From contig JACEFZ010015095.1 of assembly GCA_014155875.1 (NCBI GenBank), positions 62,001-126,000 on the forward strand: 64,000 nt of DNA, given 5' to 3'. A program made the translations under genes and the position numbers. The stretch is from Cepaea nemoralis (Eukaryota > Mollusca > Gastropoda > Stylommatophora > Helicidae). The first letter of the stretch is position 1. The number at the start of each line of letters is the position of its first letter. A model generated the notes under the pieces. It searched no databases, had not been told where the DNA came from, and was given only the letters and a program-made list of their open reading frames with translations. Positions 30,497 through 41,969 of this stretch are shown one piece after another.

Positions 30497-30828
30497 CTTG
30501 CTTGCTTGTGTTCGCTGGCCGTGAACTCCAGCGCGAAGTCCTTTATGTCGGATGAAGACATCCTGTTGTCCAACATCAGTGTGATGTCATACAGGACCTG
30601 AGGTGTGCATGAGTATCCGCTGTCCCATGTCTGGCTTATTGGTGTGCAGACTGGTGGTTCCTCGCTGTGCAGGCAGATACTCTCCGACTTCGGAAGAATC
30701 AGCGATCCTACTACGTTAGCCAGGACCCCAAAGGGACCTGTTGCCCAGGATGCACGACTAGGACGTGTTAGTAGGTCTTGGCCAGTATAGATCCCGGTCC
30801 TGGTGCCTTGGAAACACCTCTGCATCCC
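30497..30828 (-). mobile_element. SINE-like retroposon, about 330 bp (second copy at 63304)
   Basis: Reverse complement of the insert at 63304-63640, with many matching blocks such as GGTGTTTCCAAGGCACCAGG and ACTCTCCGACTTCGGA. The tail is (GCAA)n. Its short frames are not conserved enough to claim a protein. It could be a SINE or the 3' end of an unseen LINE. Confidence 0.65.
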
Positions 30829-31135
30829 AGTTAGTCCAGTTAACTTTTATCTATCTACCTGGCACTCAGGTGTGAAAGGCAACGAGCGAACCGACCGTTT
30901 GGCGAATATCGAAGTGGGAAGATGCAATATAAGGGCCAGACATCATAAACGTCCATCAGAGACCGACGAACAGATGAGTTTAATAGCAAACCTGTCCGGA
31001 GTGCGATGACGACAACACTCGCTAATCACTTGGCTCTCCGATGGGGAGTAAAAGAAGAATGGAACACAGAGGTATGGTTAAGTCGCTCACAGACACGAAC
31101 ATCTGGGGAGATGACTGCGACTTCAAAGCTGTCTT
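30829..31135 (+). pseudogene. LINE RNase H C-terminal fragment
   Basis: The translation WHSGVKGNERTDRLAN at about 30860-30905 is the end of a LINE RNase H domain (H...GNERxDxLA). It continues for about 200 bases in broken frames. No RT motif precedes it because it starts at the SINE boundary. Confidence 0.55.
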
Positions 31136-31389
31136 TGTTGTTTCTTCTAACTAGTAATACCTTTTTGTTTCATTTTATATTGTTATACCCCGTGGCAGTC
31201 AAAGCCTTTCCCCTCCTCCCCCTCCTCCTCCTCCTCTTGCGTTCATCCAGGTTTTTTTTCCGGATGTGATTGCGTTGTGCCTGTTTACAGCAGAGCTGTG
31301 TTCTTGCACTGCTAGGCCGACACATCCGACTTCTGCAGGCATTTGTTGACCGGGTTCACTTTCCTGAGGGTTTCTTAGAACGTTTTACT
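31136..31389. other. Spacer, CT-rich, nothing recognised
   Basis: Contains a CCTCCTCC-rich stretch near 31210-31240. No coding or structural motif seen. Confidence 0.4.
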
Positions 31390-31677
31390 CTCACTGTTGT
31401 GGTGTATCCCCCATACAGCTGGCCCATTTAGAACAGCCAAAGACATCCTGGTCAACCCTCAAGGGAAGATAGGGGAGACCATGGGCATTCCCCGCCTTCC
31501 AAGGAGGCTTCCATACTTGTAGCGCCATCACACAGCGCTCTGGTACTGGGCTCACCCAAGGAATCGTCACGTCCTGCACATGGCTGCTTAGCCTCACTTC
31601 CGTATATTGGGCCTTCCGTTCACCATAGGCTGTTCCTCCGGAAACCAGAAGAATGCAGTCTGCAGATGACATCCACA
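31390..31677 (-). mobile_element. Fragment of the retroposon also found at 34962-43936
   Basis: On the minus strand it matches the internal repeat of that retroposon (AGCAGGACGTGACGAT..., CTGCAACTATGGAAGC, CTGTCCCTGCCTTCC) with roughly 75-80% identity by eye. Frames are not conserved. Confidence 0.55.
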
Positions 31678-31975
31678 CAGTGAGCTTTCAATTCGGACTT
31701 TCCACGTAATGGATTTGCTATCCAAGCAATATTCCATTTTGTGCCACTGGGGTGCTTTTTTCACTTTTGATAACGCCCACACAATGAGCTTTTGATTTGT
31801 ACTTTCCACGTAATGGATTTGCTATCCAAGCAATATTCCATTTCGTGACACTGTTACACTTTTTTCACCTTTGATAATGCCCACACAATGAGCTTTTGAT
31901 TTAGACTTTCCACGTAATGGATTTGCTAGCCAAGCAATATTCCATTTCTTGCCTCTGGGTTGCTTTTGCTACTGA
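31678..31975 (+). repeat. Three tandem copies of a 104-bp repeat
   Basis: Copies start at 31678, 31782 and 31886; the third is cut short. The core TTTCCACGTAATGGATTTGC and CCAAGCAATATTCCATTT are kept in all. Confidence 0.85.
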
Positions 31976-31984
31976 CATACATGT

Positions 31985-32250
31985 TGTATGAGGTTTGGCA
32001 GTCTAAGTACTTCTTCATGCACCTTTAGATGTCAACCTGAATGTAGTTAAAGTAAGCTGCAGTCAACTTGAGCTTGTTGATATCTCCATAGAGCTTGTCC
32101 TCAAATGAAGTAGGTGTGGGCCAAAATTTCTTTCTCTGTTCTGTATATATTGGGCACTTCTGCAGCAAATATTTAGCTATAATTTTACCAGTTCCACAAT
32201 TGCATTCATCGGTATCTCCTATCTTTAGTTTATTGTATATGCTCACCCAT
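31985..32250 (-). pseudogene. LINE F4-like C-terminal fragment, minus strand
   Basis: The frame of 73 codons includes KIGDTDECNCGTGKIIAKYL, KCP and FWPTPTSFEDKLYGD. It aligns with the F4 C-terminus at 24825-24960 (KIGDSAMCTCG..., DCP, FWPRETTVEDELYG). It is a 3'-end remnant of a related LINE. Confidence 0.65.
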
Positions 32251-32531
32251 CTGTGTCTACATTGCTACCTAAATAGGTGTATAATTCTGCCTCAGTATCT
32301 GCATGTGCCCACCTATCTGTGTCTACCTAAATATGTGTATAATATCAATATCTTGGACTTTTCCTATGACTTTTTAGACCTAATTGTTTATTACAAAATG
32401 TTCTTGTTTTTCTCTCCAATTGAAGACGCGTTATTTAATGTATCGTATGGAAGGGGTAAAAGATACAACAAAGAATGGCTGTTGATATAAGTATTGCATT
32501 AACTTTAATTTAATATTTGTATTATGTGTGA

Positions 32532-33670
32532 TTCGAACACTAATAGAAGAGGTCAATAGAGAAACAGAGAGAATGTATGTTTATGCTTCATAGATTATTC
32601 TAAGACATTTAGATAAAGTAAAACATGATGAGCTGATTAAAATGTTGGAAGATATCAACATTGATGGGAAAGATTTAAGAATCATAAAGAATATTTACTG
32701 GAACCAAGTAGCAGCAATTAAAATGGGAAATAAAGAGGGTAGTTACGAACAGATAAAGCTAGGAGTACGACAGGGGTGTGTCTTGTCACCAGATCTCTTC
32801 TCCCTATATAGCTGAAGTAATAATGAGAGAGATCAAAGAGAAGCCAGGAATACTAATCGGAGGATATAATATAAACAATATACGCTATGCAGATGACACA
32901 GTATTGGTGGCAGATAATGCAACAGACCTACAACAATTATTGGACATTGTAGTATCAGAGAGTGCACAGAAAGGACTCTCCTTGAATATCAAGAAAACAG
33001 TAACAATGGTGATATCAAAGAAAATGGGGACACCAAAATGTGACATAGAAATAGAAGGGGAAATTCTCAACCAAGTGGATAATTTTAAATACCTAGGGGC
33101 ACTTATAACATCAGATGGAAGATGTACAACAGAGATTAAGAGCAGAATAGGGCAGGCAAAAGCCGCATTTCAGAAAATGAAGAGTATCTTATGCAATAAG
33201 TCGCTGTCAATGAATGTAAGAAAGAGAGTGCTGAAATGCTATATAGAACCAGTTTTGCTGTATGGCAGCGAATCTTGGAATGTAAATGAACAAATTAGGA
33301 AGAACTTAGAAGCAACAGAGATGTGGTTTTTAAGACGAATGTTGCGAATTCCTTGGACTGCCAGAGTAACTAACAACGATTGCCTGAAAGAGGCTAATGA
33401 AACTAGAACACTATATACAACAATAAGAAAGAGACAAACAGCTTTCTTTGGTCATGTGATGAGAAGAGAGGCATTGGAGAACATCGTGACAACTGGAAAG
33501 ATCGAGGGGAAGAGAGGCAGAGGCAGACCAAGAGAAATGATGCTGGATGGATTGAGACGGTGGCATGGAGGAATATCATCAGCAGAGTTGATCCAGAACA
33601 CCAAAGACCGAGATCTGTGGAGAGCCATGAACGCCTACGCCAGCCGGCACGGCACTTGATGATGATGATG
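32532..33670 (+). pseudogene. 5'-truncated RTE-like LINE (family F2) with (ATG)n tail, TSD ATGTGTGA
   Basis: RT fragments begin near 32590 (FxDYSK region, degraded), then LGVRQGCVLSPDLFSLYS at 32760. A 293-codon frame follows with YADDTVLVAD (near 32885), YLGALITSDGR (33090), VLLYGSESWNVNEQ (33255), GHVMRREALENIVTTGKIEG (33450-33505) and a terminal AMNAYASRHGT. The tail is (ATG)n at 33658-33670. ATGTGTGA occurs at 32524-32531 and 33671-33678. A frameshift lies at about 32810. This family is also at 55634-56707 (minus), 59955-60588 and 62521-62783. Confidence 0.82.
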
Positions 33671-33678
33671 ATGTGTGA

Positions 33679-34164
33679 CACAAGTAATACAGGTTTTCCA
33701 CAAAGCTGTCATGTATTATTATGTTATTGTGGTCATGATAAACGAATAACATTACACTGTGATAGATTGCCAAACTCCAAATTCTTAAAGGGAACTTGAG
33801 GAATGACATCGGAAATCATGTCTTGAAGTAATCATAAGACATTTGGTATAATTTATCATGATTAGATATTATCTTGAAAAACATTGTTCATTTATTTAGT
33901 TTATTGTTGCATACATATGTAACTTACAAATCGTTTCAGATTGAAAGATGGAGAGTAAACTACCATCAAATGTCAAGGTAGAACAACCTGAAGCTATGTA
34001 GGTCAAGGTAAGATTAAGTGCAATATAACGTAACAGTTAGTTGAATATCCTTTACAGGATGTTGCAGTCAACCCCAGCATTTACTGGCTGTTTTTGATTT
34101 ACTAGATAATTTTACTATTTAGTAGTTTGCCTTTGCTTTCTGAATGGCCAAAGCCTTATACCAT
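33679..34164. other. AT-rich spacer with a LINE F4 3'-UTR fragment
   Basis: Mostly unrecognised AT-rich sequence. Bases 34035-34160 resemble the F4 3' UTR at 25001 (TATCC-TTTA-AGGA, TTGCAGTCA-CCCAGCA). Confidence 0.4.
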
Positions 34165-34726
34165 CGAAATCAACACAATAGCAGAATATAAATCTACTCA
34201 GACACTGGGAAAATAAGGTCATAGGTGTGACCTAGTATCCACCGGGATGCAGTGCTACAACTCTGCAGCTGAGCCGAGCAGGGGAATTCTCTTGTCCTGA
34301 CAGTTGAAAATTGCTGTCTAAGGCAGAGGTAAAAGACCCTTGTGTGAATATGGAAGGCAATGGAAAACCACCACATTATCTTCCCAAGATTATGAATTTA
34401 GAGAGATGAGTCTGGGATCAACGTTAATGGCTATCATAGGACACCTTCATCTCATATAGATGTCATGAGCCACAAGTGACACCATAGCTTCATCAAGCCA
34501 CTGATGGCAATACCAGAATGAACAAGTTTAAAATAGGAATATTTAATATCAGGACATAGATTGAGATAGGAAAGTTAGATAATGTAATGACAGAAATTTA
34601 AAATATGAAGTTTAATATCCTAGGCATGAGTGAAATGAGGTGGAGGAGATCTGGTAAAGTAATAATAACAGACAAGCACATAATAATTTGTTCAGGAGGT
34701 AATACATACGGAAAAAGAATAGGACT
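34165..34726 (+). pseudogene. LINE 5' UTR and AP-endonuclease start, interrupted
   Basis: A GC-richer 5' leader (GGCAATGGAAAACCACCACA near 34358) is followed by an ATG at 34518. This opens into KIGIFNIRT, KLDNVMTEI, NILGMSEMRWRRSG and ICSGGNTYG, the N-terminal motifs of an AP-type LINE endonuclease. Two stops are in frame. It is cut at 34726 by the nested insertions and appears to resume for a short distance at 56720. Confidence 0.65.
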
Positions 34727-34742
34727 AACTTTTGATGATCAT

Positions 34743-34961
34743 TGTCAGAGTCTTGCGTAGAGCAAGATAAGTAGCTCGTTTTCTGGCAAGTGTGAAGCAA
34801 TATCAAACTATCAAATCACACGAAGTGAATATCCGAAAGTATTATTCACAAGCTTTATTTACGCGCTGCATTTATTATCGCACAAACATCGCGTAATGGC
34901 AATCCATAGCAATCATTACGGCATGAACAATATCACTACAATACATAATAATACATGCAAG
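34743..34961 (-). mobile_element. 3' LTR of element C, left piece
   Basis: Matches 55023-55241 with two or three changes. Begins TGTCAGAGTCTTGCG on the plus strand. It is cut by the retroposon, whose 11-bp target duplication ATACATGCAAG is at 34951-34961 and 43937-43947. Confidence 0.88.
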
Positions 34962-36356
34962 CCTCCCCCGATGTGTCTCCACCTTGCCGTGGTGGGGGAA
35001 CTTGAGTGTCCCATCGACCCCATGTGCTTGCCGATGGGTGAAAACTACATATCGGACGGCTCATGGGATAGGGACCAGACTAAGAGAGACACAACCTGCT
35101 GCTCTGCAGGTGAGACTGAGGATAGCAGTCAAATATTTAAATCAGGCGCACGAAGGCAGAATATCTTGGTCCGGACAAAACACTAAAGGCTCCCTGTCGA
35201 GGGCTGTGGCCGAACGCCTCTAAGCCACAAACCCTTGGACCTGAGAGCCAGGCCGATACCCACCTTTCGAAAAATAAAGGCGTGATACTGAGCAAGCTAC
35301 ATGCTTAGGTCTGATACAAGTTCGAAGGCTCTCAGCTGGGGGATATGAGAGATTCCTGGATGAGAGGGCCAGGCCGTTTCTCGTTCACCGCTTCACGAAG
35401 GTAAGGTGCTGAGCCGGCAGCACAAGTAGCCTACCTCGTGAGCGAGTACAAAAAGTCAAAAAAGTGCCCCAGCCGAAGAAAATGGCTGCGAAAACTGTAT
35501 CTAACTCATAGAGAGTGTAGACAAAAGTGGAAGAACGCCTCAATGACGCAAAATGGAACGCACGGCGAGCGAACCTATTGCGTGGTCCGAAAGCAAAAGC
35601 TTACCGAGTGGGTGTCGCTCGCAGTCTGACCGTCCCTGGTGGGTGCTGAGCGATCAGGGGCAAACAGGTTGCCCAACACATGGAAGTGAGGAACTAAAGC
35701 AGCCATGAGCAGGACGTGGCAACTCCTCGGGTGAGCCCAGTCACAGAGCAATATGTGCCGGCTCTGCAATTATGGAAGCCTCCTTGGATAGCGAGGGTAT
35801 GCTCATGGTCTGCCCCTGCCTTCCCTTGAGGGCCGACCACGATGTCGTTCATCGTTCTATCTTGACCAGCTGAGATGTTAGCGACATCACAACAGTCCAA
35901 CGTGCCTCGAAACCAGAGGAAGGTTAACCTCATTAAAAAATGCCCGCTGAAGTCGGAAGTGTCGCGGCAAACTAAAAATTGACACTACACAATTACGTCC
36001 GAGTGAAATGTCTCGTCCGAATGTCTCTCGTGCTAGGAACAGCTCTGACTACCTAGTTTCCGAATGCCGCTCTTGTTCGGAACAGCTCTGACTGGGTGGT
36101 TTTCCGAATGTCTGTTGTGCCTGGAAAAGCTCTGATGGGCGCAACGACAAGCACATGTCCGAAAACTCGCTGAGTGGATGCCGTCTGCAAACCTGTCTGG
36201 TTTGTACGGGAATGACCCGGGGAAACGAAGTGACCAATATATTGAAGTGAGGATTCAAAGCAGCCATGAGCAGGACGTGACGATCTCCCTCGGTGAGCCC
36301 AGATCCAGGGCGTTATGTGTCGGCCCTGCAACTATGGAAGCAACCTTGGATGGCGG

Positions 36357-36908
36357 TGTCAGCGTGTTGGATGTCTAGGTATCTGAGCTCGGGCTCAAAC
36401 AGGCAACAATAACTCCGTTAAATATAATATATAACATTTATTGTATTTCAGTATACAGTGCGTTGGCGCAGTGGGTTTAACAAGCCCGCACTGAGTTGCA
36501 TATCACAGAGGTTTAACATCATCACACATGGTTATATCAAACATTCTAAGCAAACCATGCAAACTATCTAGCATATGTCTATGAACTCAAATACACATGG
36601 GTCTAAACTATTAAGTCCCTCTAAGGCAGGCCCTGTTGCCTCTCTGATGTTCCGTCTGTCTCTGCCCGTTTACCCGTGTCGCAATTCGACACGGGTGGTA
36701 ACTCTGTCCGAGTTCCTCGTGGACCCCGCAATAGGCGGGCCACATCATTGTCCACGGGACAGTGGACTCACTTGACCAGTCCTTCGAGAAGGCTCTGGAT
36801 TACTCTGGCCTTAGAGTGTCTTACTTCTTTCCCTTGGGCGGGAGTTGTAGCCCTTGGCTACTGTCTACTAACTTACGTTGGTTTATCATATAATGTGAGG
36901 CTGTGACA
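36357..36908 (-). mobile_element. 3' LTR of element B
   Basis: TGTCAGCGTG...GCTGTGACA, with short inverted ends TGTCA/TGACA. Immediately inside is a C/T-rich stretch (36909-36927) that on the minus strand reads GGGGGAAGAGGGGGACTCC, the polypurine tract. Confidence 0.88.
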
Positions 36909-36927
36909 GGAGTCCCCCTCTTCCCCC

Positions 36928-38489
36928 GATTTGATGGGTTGTTATAAGGTAATTAGTTCTGAACTAATTCTGTCACAGAATCACATAAAGTCGGTGTTTG
37001 TAGTTTGGTGGATAGTAACTTGGTAACCTACATATTGGCATCAACACTCATGTATTCTCCCATACACCACTTCTCTGATTTGGTGAAGAGGTCTCTCTCT
37101 CCTGTGTCCTTAACAATGCTTATCTGACCGAAGTTACGTGACGTTTCCTTAGTTGTTTCTACAACCCGTCCTTCTCAAAGTATCCTACTGATACCAAGAT
37201 AATTAACCTCTGTATTATAGAGGATTAACAAGACAAAAGTCTTGGCTAATTAAGTACACCTTCAAATCTTGTTCTGTGTGTGCATTTCAATACACTTTTA
37301 CTCTCGTATGTTGTATAATGCTAAATATGTAGTTACGTTGTTATTTTATCCCATCTGACTACATGTGTCCCTGTTGGCTTGTTAGTGTGTTGACTAATAA
37401 GTTGCTGTTTCTAATAAAGTGACTGTATTTTAATTGATAGTGTTCAGTTTTGAGTTTTGTGTAAAGTGTGTGCTGAATGTGTGGCTTATCTCCAAGCGTC
37501 ACGAGTTGGGATATCCTTAATCATGAATTACCCCAATGTGTGTAATGCATGATCAGGCATTCCAAGCAGTGGTGCTTAGATGTAGTATCCTAAATACTAA
37601 ACATGCATCAACAATTTAGACAAGTAATACAATTACATGAAAGACGCAGACAAATTAAAATAAATACGTTTTGCGTACAATTTGTCCGCTCAGTATATCG
37701 CTCTCTCATTTAATTCATTCACTCTGTCATTCACTCATCTTTCATTCCAAATAATATTTGGTTAAAATATATAAGTAAAGTTGAGGTAAGTGTTATTGCC
37801 CTTAGAAAAAACGGAATAGGCGATATTTTCCCTTTAAGATAATACGTACTTTTTGTACGATAACTCAAAAATGGTTTATAATTTACATAGAGAAAATTGC
37901 ATAGGAAGATTATTTAGCCTATGAATAGAAATACCTGTAATATTATGGTAGAAAATGTACAAATTACAGGTTAACATATTTTATATACATAATTGAATAG
38001 AAATATAATACATATTCAATACTAAATTAATTAATTAACTAAGTAACTAAATCCAACGATGATGTGCGCGTTGTCCTCTTGTTGTTACCGTGTCGTGCCA
38101 TGAATGTAACAGTTAGTATGGCTGTCTCTTGAATGTTGTAATCGACGTAGTTCTGTTTCGGCTGTTTGCAAAGTCTCTTAGCCACAGCACGTATGGAATG
38201 TTCTCAATGTCGAGTATGAAGTGTTCTTAATGCTTTCAAGATCATTGCCCGTTCACTGGTTGAAATCATTTCACAGATAATGTTTCTTGCTCGGAATGTT
38301 CCTAGAGCTTTGGTAATTGGTAGTAAAGTTCTCAAAGTTTCACGTTTGTGGGTGTTATACGTAACCTATTCACTGGGGTGTTATTAATTTTAAATGACAG
38401 TTCTCTAGCAGGTGTAGAGTTACACTGTTCTATGCCACAGAATAAAATATCACAGTTTCTAGTACGGCGAATGGTCACTGTGCCAAATG
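36928..38489 (-). other. Long 3' non-coding region of element B
   Basis: About 1.56 kb of AT-rich sequence between the pol stop and the polypurine tract. No env-like ORF, signal peptide or repeat is visible. Element C has a comparable 1.3 kb region, so a long 3' UTR seems a family trait. Confidence 0.55.
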
Positions 38490-41400
38490 TTATTCTGCTG
38501 GCGCATTCGTTTGCCGCGATAAAATATCAGCTATTATGTTATCGGTGCCTCTGATATGGCGGATTTCGAAGTCGAAATCTTGGAGAAGCAGACACCATCT
38601 TTGTAAACGATGGTTTTTCGGAGCACCTTGCTTAAGCACCAACAATGGCGAATTATCAGTGAGAACAACAAAGTGTGAACCTAAGAGGAACTTAGATAAT
38701 CTAAGGATACAAAATACTAGACTTAATGCCTCCAATTCCACTGTAGAGTAACGGATCTCTGCCTTCTTCAGCTTACGGCTTACGTAGAGAATTGGGTGTC
38801 TCACTCCTTCCACTTCCTGCATTAAACATCCTCCAATTGCGATAGCACTCGAATCTGTGGTCAAAATAAAGGGTAACTTTATGTTTGGTAATCGTAATAC
38901 TGGTGGATTAGCAAAAATGTATTTCAATCTGCATATTGCATCCTCTAAGCGGGTACTTTTACATAGTTTCTCTGGATGATCTTTTGTCAACATATTAGAA
39001 AAAACTGATGTAAGTTCTGCCCAATTTGGTATGAACTTAGCATAATAGTTTATAAGACCTAATAAACTTCTAACTTGCTTCTTTGTCGTAGGAACTTCTA
39101 GATTGAGAATTTTCGAAACAATTTTATCATCTGTCAACAGTTTTCCTTCAGAAATTCTATGACCAAGGAAGTCTATTTGTTTATAGCCTATTTCAACCTT
39201 GGAAGGTTTGATAGTAAGTCCAAAAAGGAAGATTTGGTTGAAGACTTGTTTGAGTGTAAGTAAGTGAGAAGTCATATTAGAAGAATGAATGCATATATCA
39301 TCAATATAAGCTTGAACGTCATTAATTCCGTGCAATAGCAATCTAGTTAACCTAACAAATGTGGCGGGAGCGTTCTTGAGACCAAATGGAAGATATCTCC
39401 ATTCGTATAAACCAAGAGGTGTTGCGAATGCTGTTATATGTCTAGAAGAAGGGTGTAGTGGTACTTGCCAATAACCTTTCGCTAAATCAACCTTCGAAAA
39501 TATGGATGATTGAGACATATTCAAAATGAGGTCTTCACAGCTGTTCATTGGCTCCGCATCTGTTGTAGTTATTGTATTTAACCTTCTATAATCTATGCAC
39601 AAACGAATCGTTTGGTCCTTCTTTTTCACCAGGACAATCGGTGAAGAATATTGAGACATAGATTTCTGAATTATTCTATTTTTCTCTAAATCCAAAATTT
39701 CTTTGTCTAAATTTGCTCTATAATGCAGAGGAATAGAATATGGTCTACATTTGACCGGTGTCAGATCTGTCAACACAATTGAATGTGTTATCTTGTCAGT
39801 CCGTCCAGGTTTGTTAGAGAAGATAGATTTATACTCGTTAAGGAGAGACAAAATGTCTTGTCGCTGTTGTTGTGTCAAAGTGTCAGAGATTTGTATGTCC
39901 TTTATACTACCGTCGTCATTCATAATTGGTACAGGAATTTCAGTATTGTCTACGTCTGTCTGATTTATTACAGATGCTACTGTTTGTAAATTGTCCTCAA
40001 TGTCATTGTCGTCGTCGTCGAGATTAATCGTTGTCAATATGTCGTCAAATTGGTCGTCGTTGTCGTTATCGCATGTTGTCGGTAATGTAAATATGTCTTC
40101 GTCGTCTTTGTTGTCGAAAGAGTGCGTCGTTAACGATGCTTCGTTTGTCGAGGTGTCATTCAGTTGAGTAATTGTCGTTTCGTTTCTGTCATCAGTTAGC
40201 TGCGTCTGCTTACTCGTGTCACTGTTCTCTCTAGCATAGTATGGTTTCAACATATTTACATGGAATATTTTCAACTTTCCATTCAAAGAAATTTCGTAAT
40301 CCACTTCTGAAATTCTTCTAACAATTTTAAATGGTCCCTGCCAAGAGGTTGATAGTAAATCTCTCTTGTCAGGTAGTAATAGTAAAATATCCTGACCTGG
40401 TTTTAATACAATTGTTTTTGCACCTTTGTTGGCGTACTGTTCTTTTCCCAAATTAGTGATGGTAGTGTTTGGTGATACAATTTCTAGTGACTCCTGCAGT
40501 TGGTCAGTGTGGGTTTTGTGAGTTGTCTGTCGTGTTATTGCATTCGTGTGTTGTGTGTGTTGTTGCACATCTACAGGCTTGGTACTTGGTAGATCGGTAG
40601 CATCCTCAATTCGAGGTTTTAAGTTGGTCGTATCAATGACAGATTCGACCGCCCCTGCATTGTGCACCTCGGTAAATTCTTTCTGAATTACTTCATTGGT
40701 TGTCTCCCTTGTGCTTTTGGCAGTTTGAGACAAGCACGTGTGGTGTTTCTCTTTAGAATGGATGTTTGGGTTCTGAATACCATTTTTCTTCTCCCAATCT
40801 CTGATTTCCTGTTCAGAGCATGATCGTATATTGGGTAGATTTCTAAGTATAATTCCCGCGACAGGATTCTCTAGTACAGCGCACAATACTAGTCCTGATA
40901 TGTATGGTGTTCGAATTTCGACAAGAGCAAGGGGGTATTTTTCTATGGTGCCTGAGAATGTGCGACAAGTTACGTGTTTGTGTGTGTAGTCTTTGTCGTT
41001 GATTAATGTTTTCTTAATTCCACATAGCGTTGAGCCGGAATCGCGCATTAATGTGCACCTTTTGTTATTTACAAACCCTGTTGAGAAGTTTAGCTTGCCT
41101 GTAGATGATAAGGCAGCATTGGCCATTTCATTCGAAATAGGGATTGTGTGGCCACATAGCAATGTTGTGTCAAGTTGGAATTTCCTACAAGTGTTACATT
41201 TATTGTCTGCAATGGTGTCAATGATGTGCACGGCATTTCCTAGCTCACTCAACCTTTCACTCTGATTGTCACACTCATTCAGTTGTTCAATATCCTCATC
41301 CGAGGAAGTTTCAACTAGTGCCGCATTGGCCTGTTTCATTATCTTTCGTCCTTCACAAAAGCGGGAATAGTGACCAAAGCTGCTGCAAAAATAGCATTTG

Positions 41401-41969
41401 ACCGCTCTCTGGTACGCATTTCTCTTGTTTTTCTGCTTCTCCACGATCATCTGGAGATGATGTGGATAGTTGGGCGATTTATCGCACATCGCGTACTCTT
41501 CATGGGTCAGATGGCAATATTGACACTTAACTGGCTTCCTGACATTCGAGCGTGGTTTAAACTTGCTCTCAGTTGGTTTCGAGTATCTAGTGTTTACAAC
41601 TGCTGCTGTTTCGTTCTGACTTAGGTTTAATTGGAAAATATCTCTGTTCGCTGTGAAAAATGCGTTTCCCTTTGTCTCTATTTCCTGAATACTCTTACAA
41701 TCCATCTGTTTCAAAAACTTAGCAAAAGGTGTTGGGATTGTACTAACTATTTTGTCAATAATAATGAGTTCTTTTAGTTTGTCATGGCTGTTGTTAGTTT
41801 TTGCCGAGTTAATCCACTTTGTGCAAACATCCTGAACTGTAGACACGTAGTCTATGAAGGTTTGGTTAGGTTGTGGGGATAATTTTGCGAACTGTTGTTG
41901 GTAACCTGCTGTATCTAATGAGAAATGTTGGAGAATGCGTTGCTTTAAATAATCATAATCTTTTCTCAT
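38490..41969 (-). CDS. gag-pol: Element B Gag C-terminus, PR, RT and RNase H; integrase core deleted
   Basis: 1159-codon frame. In order: capsid C-terminal part (codons 1-130); zinc knuckles at about 149-162 (CX2CX3HX5C, unusual) and 192-205 (CX2CX4HX4C); and protease DSGS at 310-313. Then comes a Thr/Asn-rich linker and the GPF module (SWQGPFKIVRR) that normally ends integrase. RT follows with CIDYRRLN and the YIDD active site, then RNase H (TDSSAIAIGG, TDNSPL) with the terminal ADILSR. The integrase zinc domain and D-D-E core present in element C are absent, yet the frame is continuous. An acidic block of Asp/Asn (near 40010) lies between GPF and RT. Gag continues upstream in another frame (41953 on). 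Confidence 0.88.
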   Translation of the reverse strand: MRKDYDYLKQRILQHFSLDTAGYQQQFAKLSPQPNQTFIDYVSTVQDVCTKWINSAKTNNSHDKLKELIIIDKIVSTIPTPFAKFLKQMDCKSIQEIETKGNAFFTANRDIFQLNLSQNETAAVVNTRYSKPTESKFKPRSNVRKPVKCQYCHLTHEEYAMCDKSPNYPHHLQMIVEKQKNKRNAYQRAVKCYFCSSFGHYSRFCEGRKIMKQANAALVETSSDEDIEQLNECDNQSERLSELGNAVHIIDTIADNKCNTCRKFQLDTTLLCGHTIPISNEMANAALSSTGKLNFSTGFVNNKRCTLMRDSGSTLCGIKKTLINDKDYTHKHVTCRTFSGTIEKYPLALVEIRTPYISGLVLCAVLENPVAGIILRNLPNIRSCSEQEIRDWEKKNGIQNPNIHSKEKHHTCLSQTAKSTRETTNEVIQKEFTEVHNAGAVESVIDTTNLKPRIEDATDLPSTKPVDVQQHTQHTNAITRQTTHKTHTDQLQESLEIVSPNTTITNLGKEQYANKGAKTIVLKPGQDILLLLPDKRDLLSTSWQGPFKIVRRISEVDYEISLNGKLKIFHVNMLKPYYARENSDTSKQTQLTDDRNETTITQLNDTSTNEASLTTHSFDNKDDEDIFTLPTTCDNDNDDQFDDILTTINLDDDDNDIEDNLQTVASVINQTDVDNTEIPVPIMNDDGSIKDIQISDTLTQQQRQDILSLLNEYKSIFSNKPGRTDKITHSIVLTDLTPVKCRPYSIPLHYRANLDKEILDLEKNRIIQKSMSQYSSPIVLVKKKDQTIRLCIDYRRLNTITTTDAEPMNSCEDLILNMSQSSIFSKVDLAKGYWQVPLHPSSRHITAFATPLGLYEWRYLPFGLKNAPATFVRLTRLLLHGINDVQAYIDDICIHSSNMTSHLLTLKQVFNQIFLFGLTIKPSKVEIGYKQIDFLGHRISEGKLLTDDKIVSKILNLEVPTTKKQVRSLLGLINYYAKFIPNWAELTSVFSNMLTKDHPEKLCKSTRLEDAICRLKYIFANPPVLRLPNIKLPFILTTDSSAIAIGGCLMQEVEGVRHPILYVSRKLKKAEIRYSTVELEALSLVFCILRLSKFLLGSHFVVLTDNSPLLVLKQGAPKNHRLQRWCLLLQDFDFEIRHIRGTDNIIADILSRQTNAPAE

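Noticed and set aside
36928..38489. env gene in the long 3' region of element B, or 44359-45636 of element C
   Set aside because: No frame above 70 codons with signal peptide or transmembrane pattern. Better read as a long 3' UTR.
38490..41969. Element B frame as a domesticated host gene
   Set aside because: It has flanking near-identical LTRs, a TSD and gag frameshifts. It is a recent transposon copy, not a host gene.
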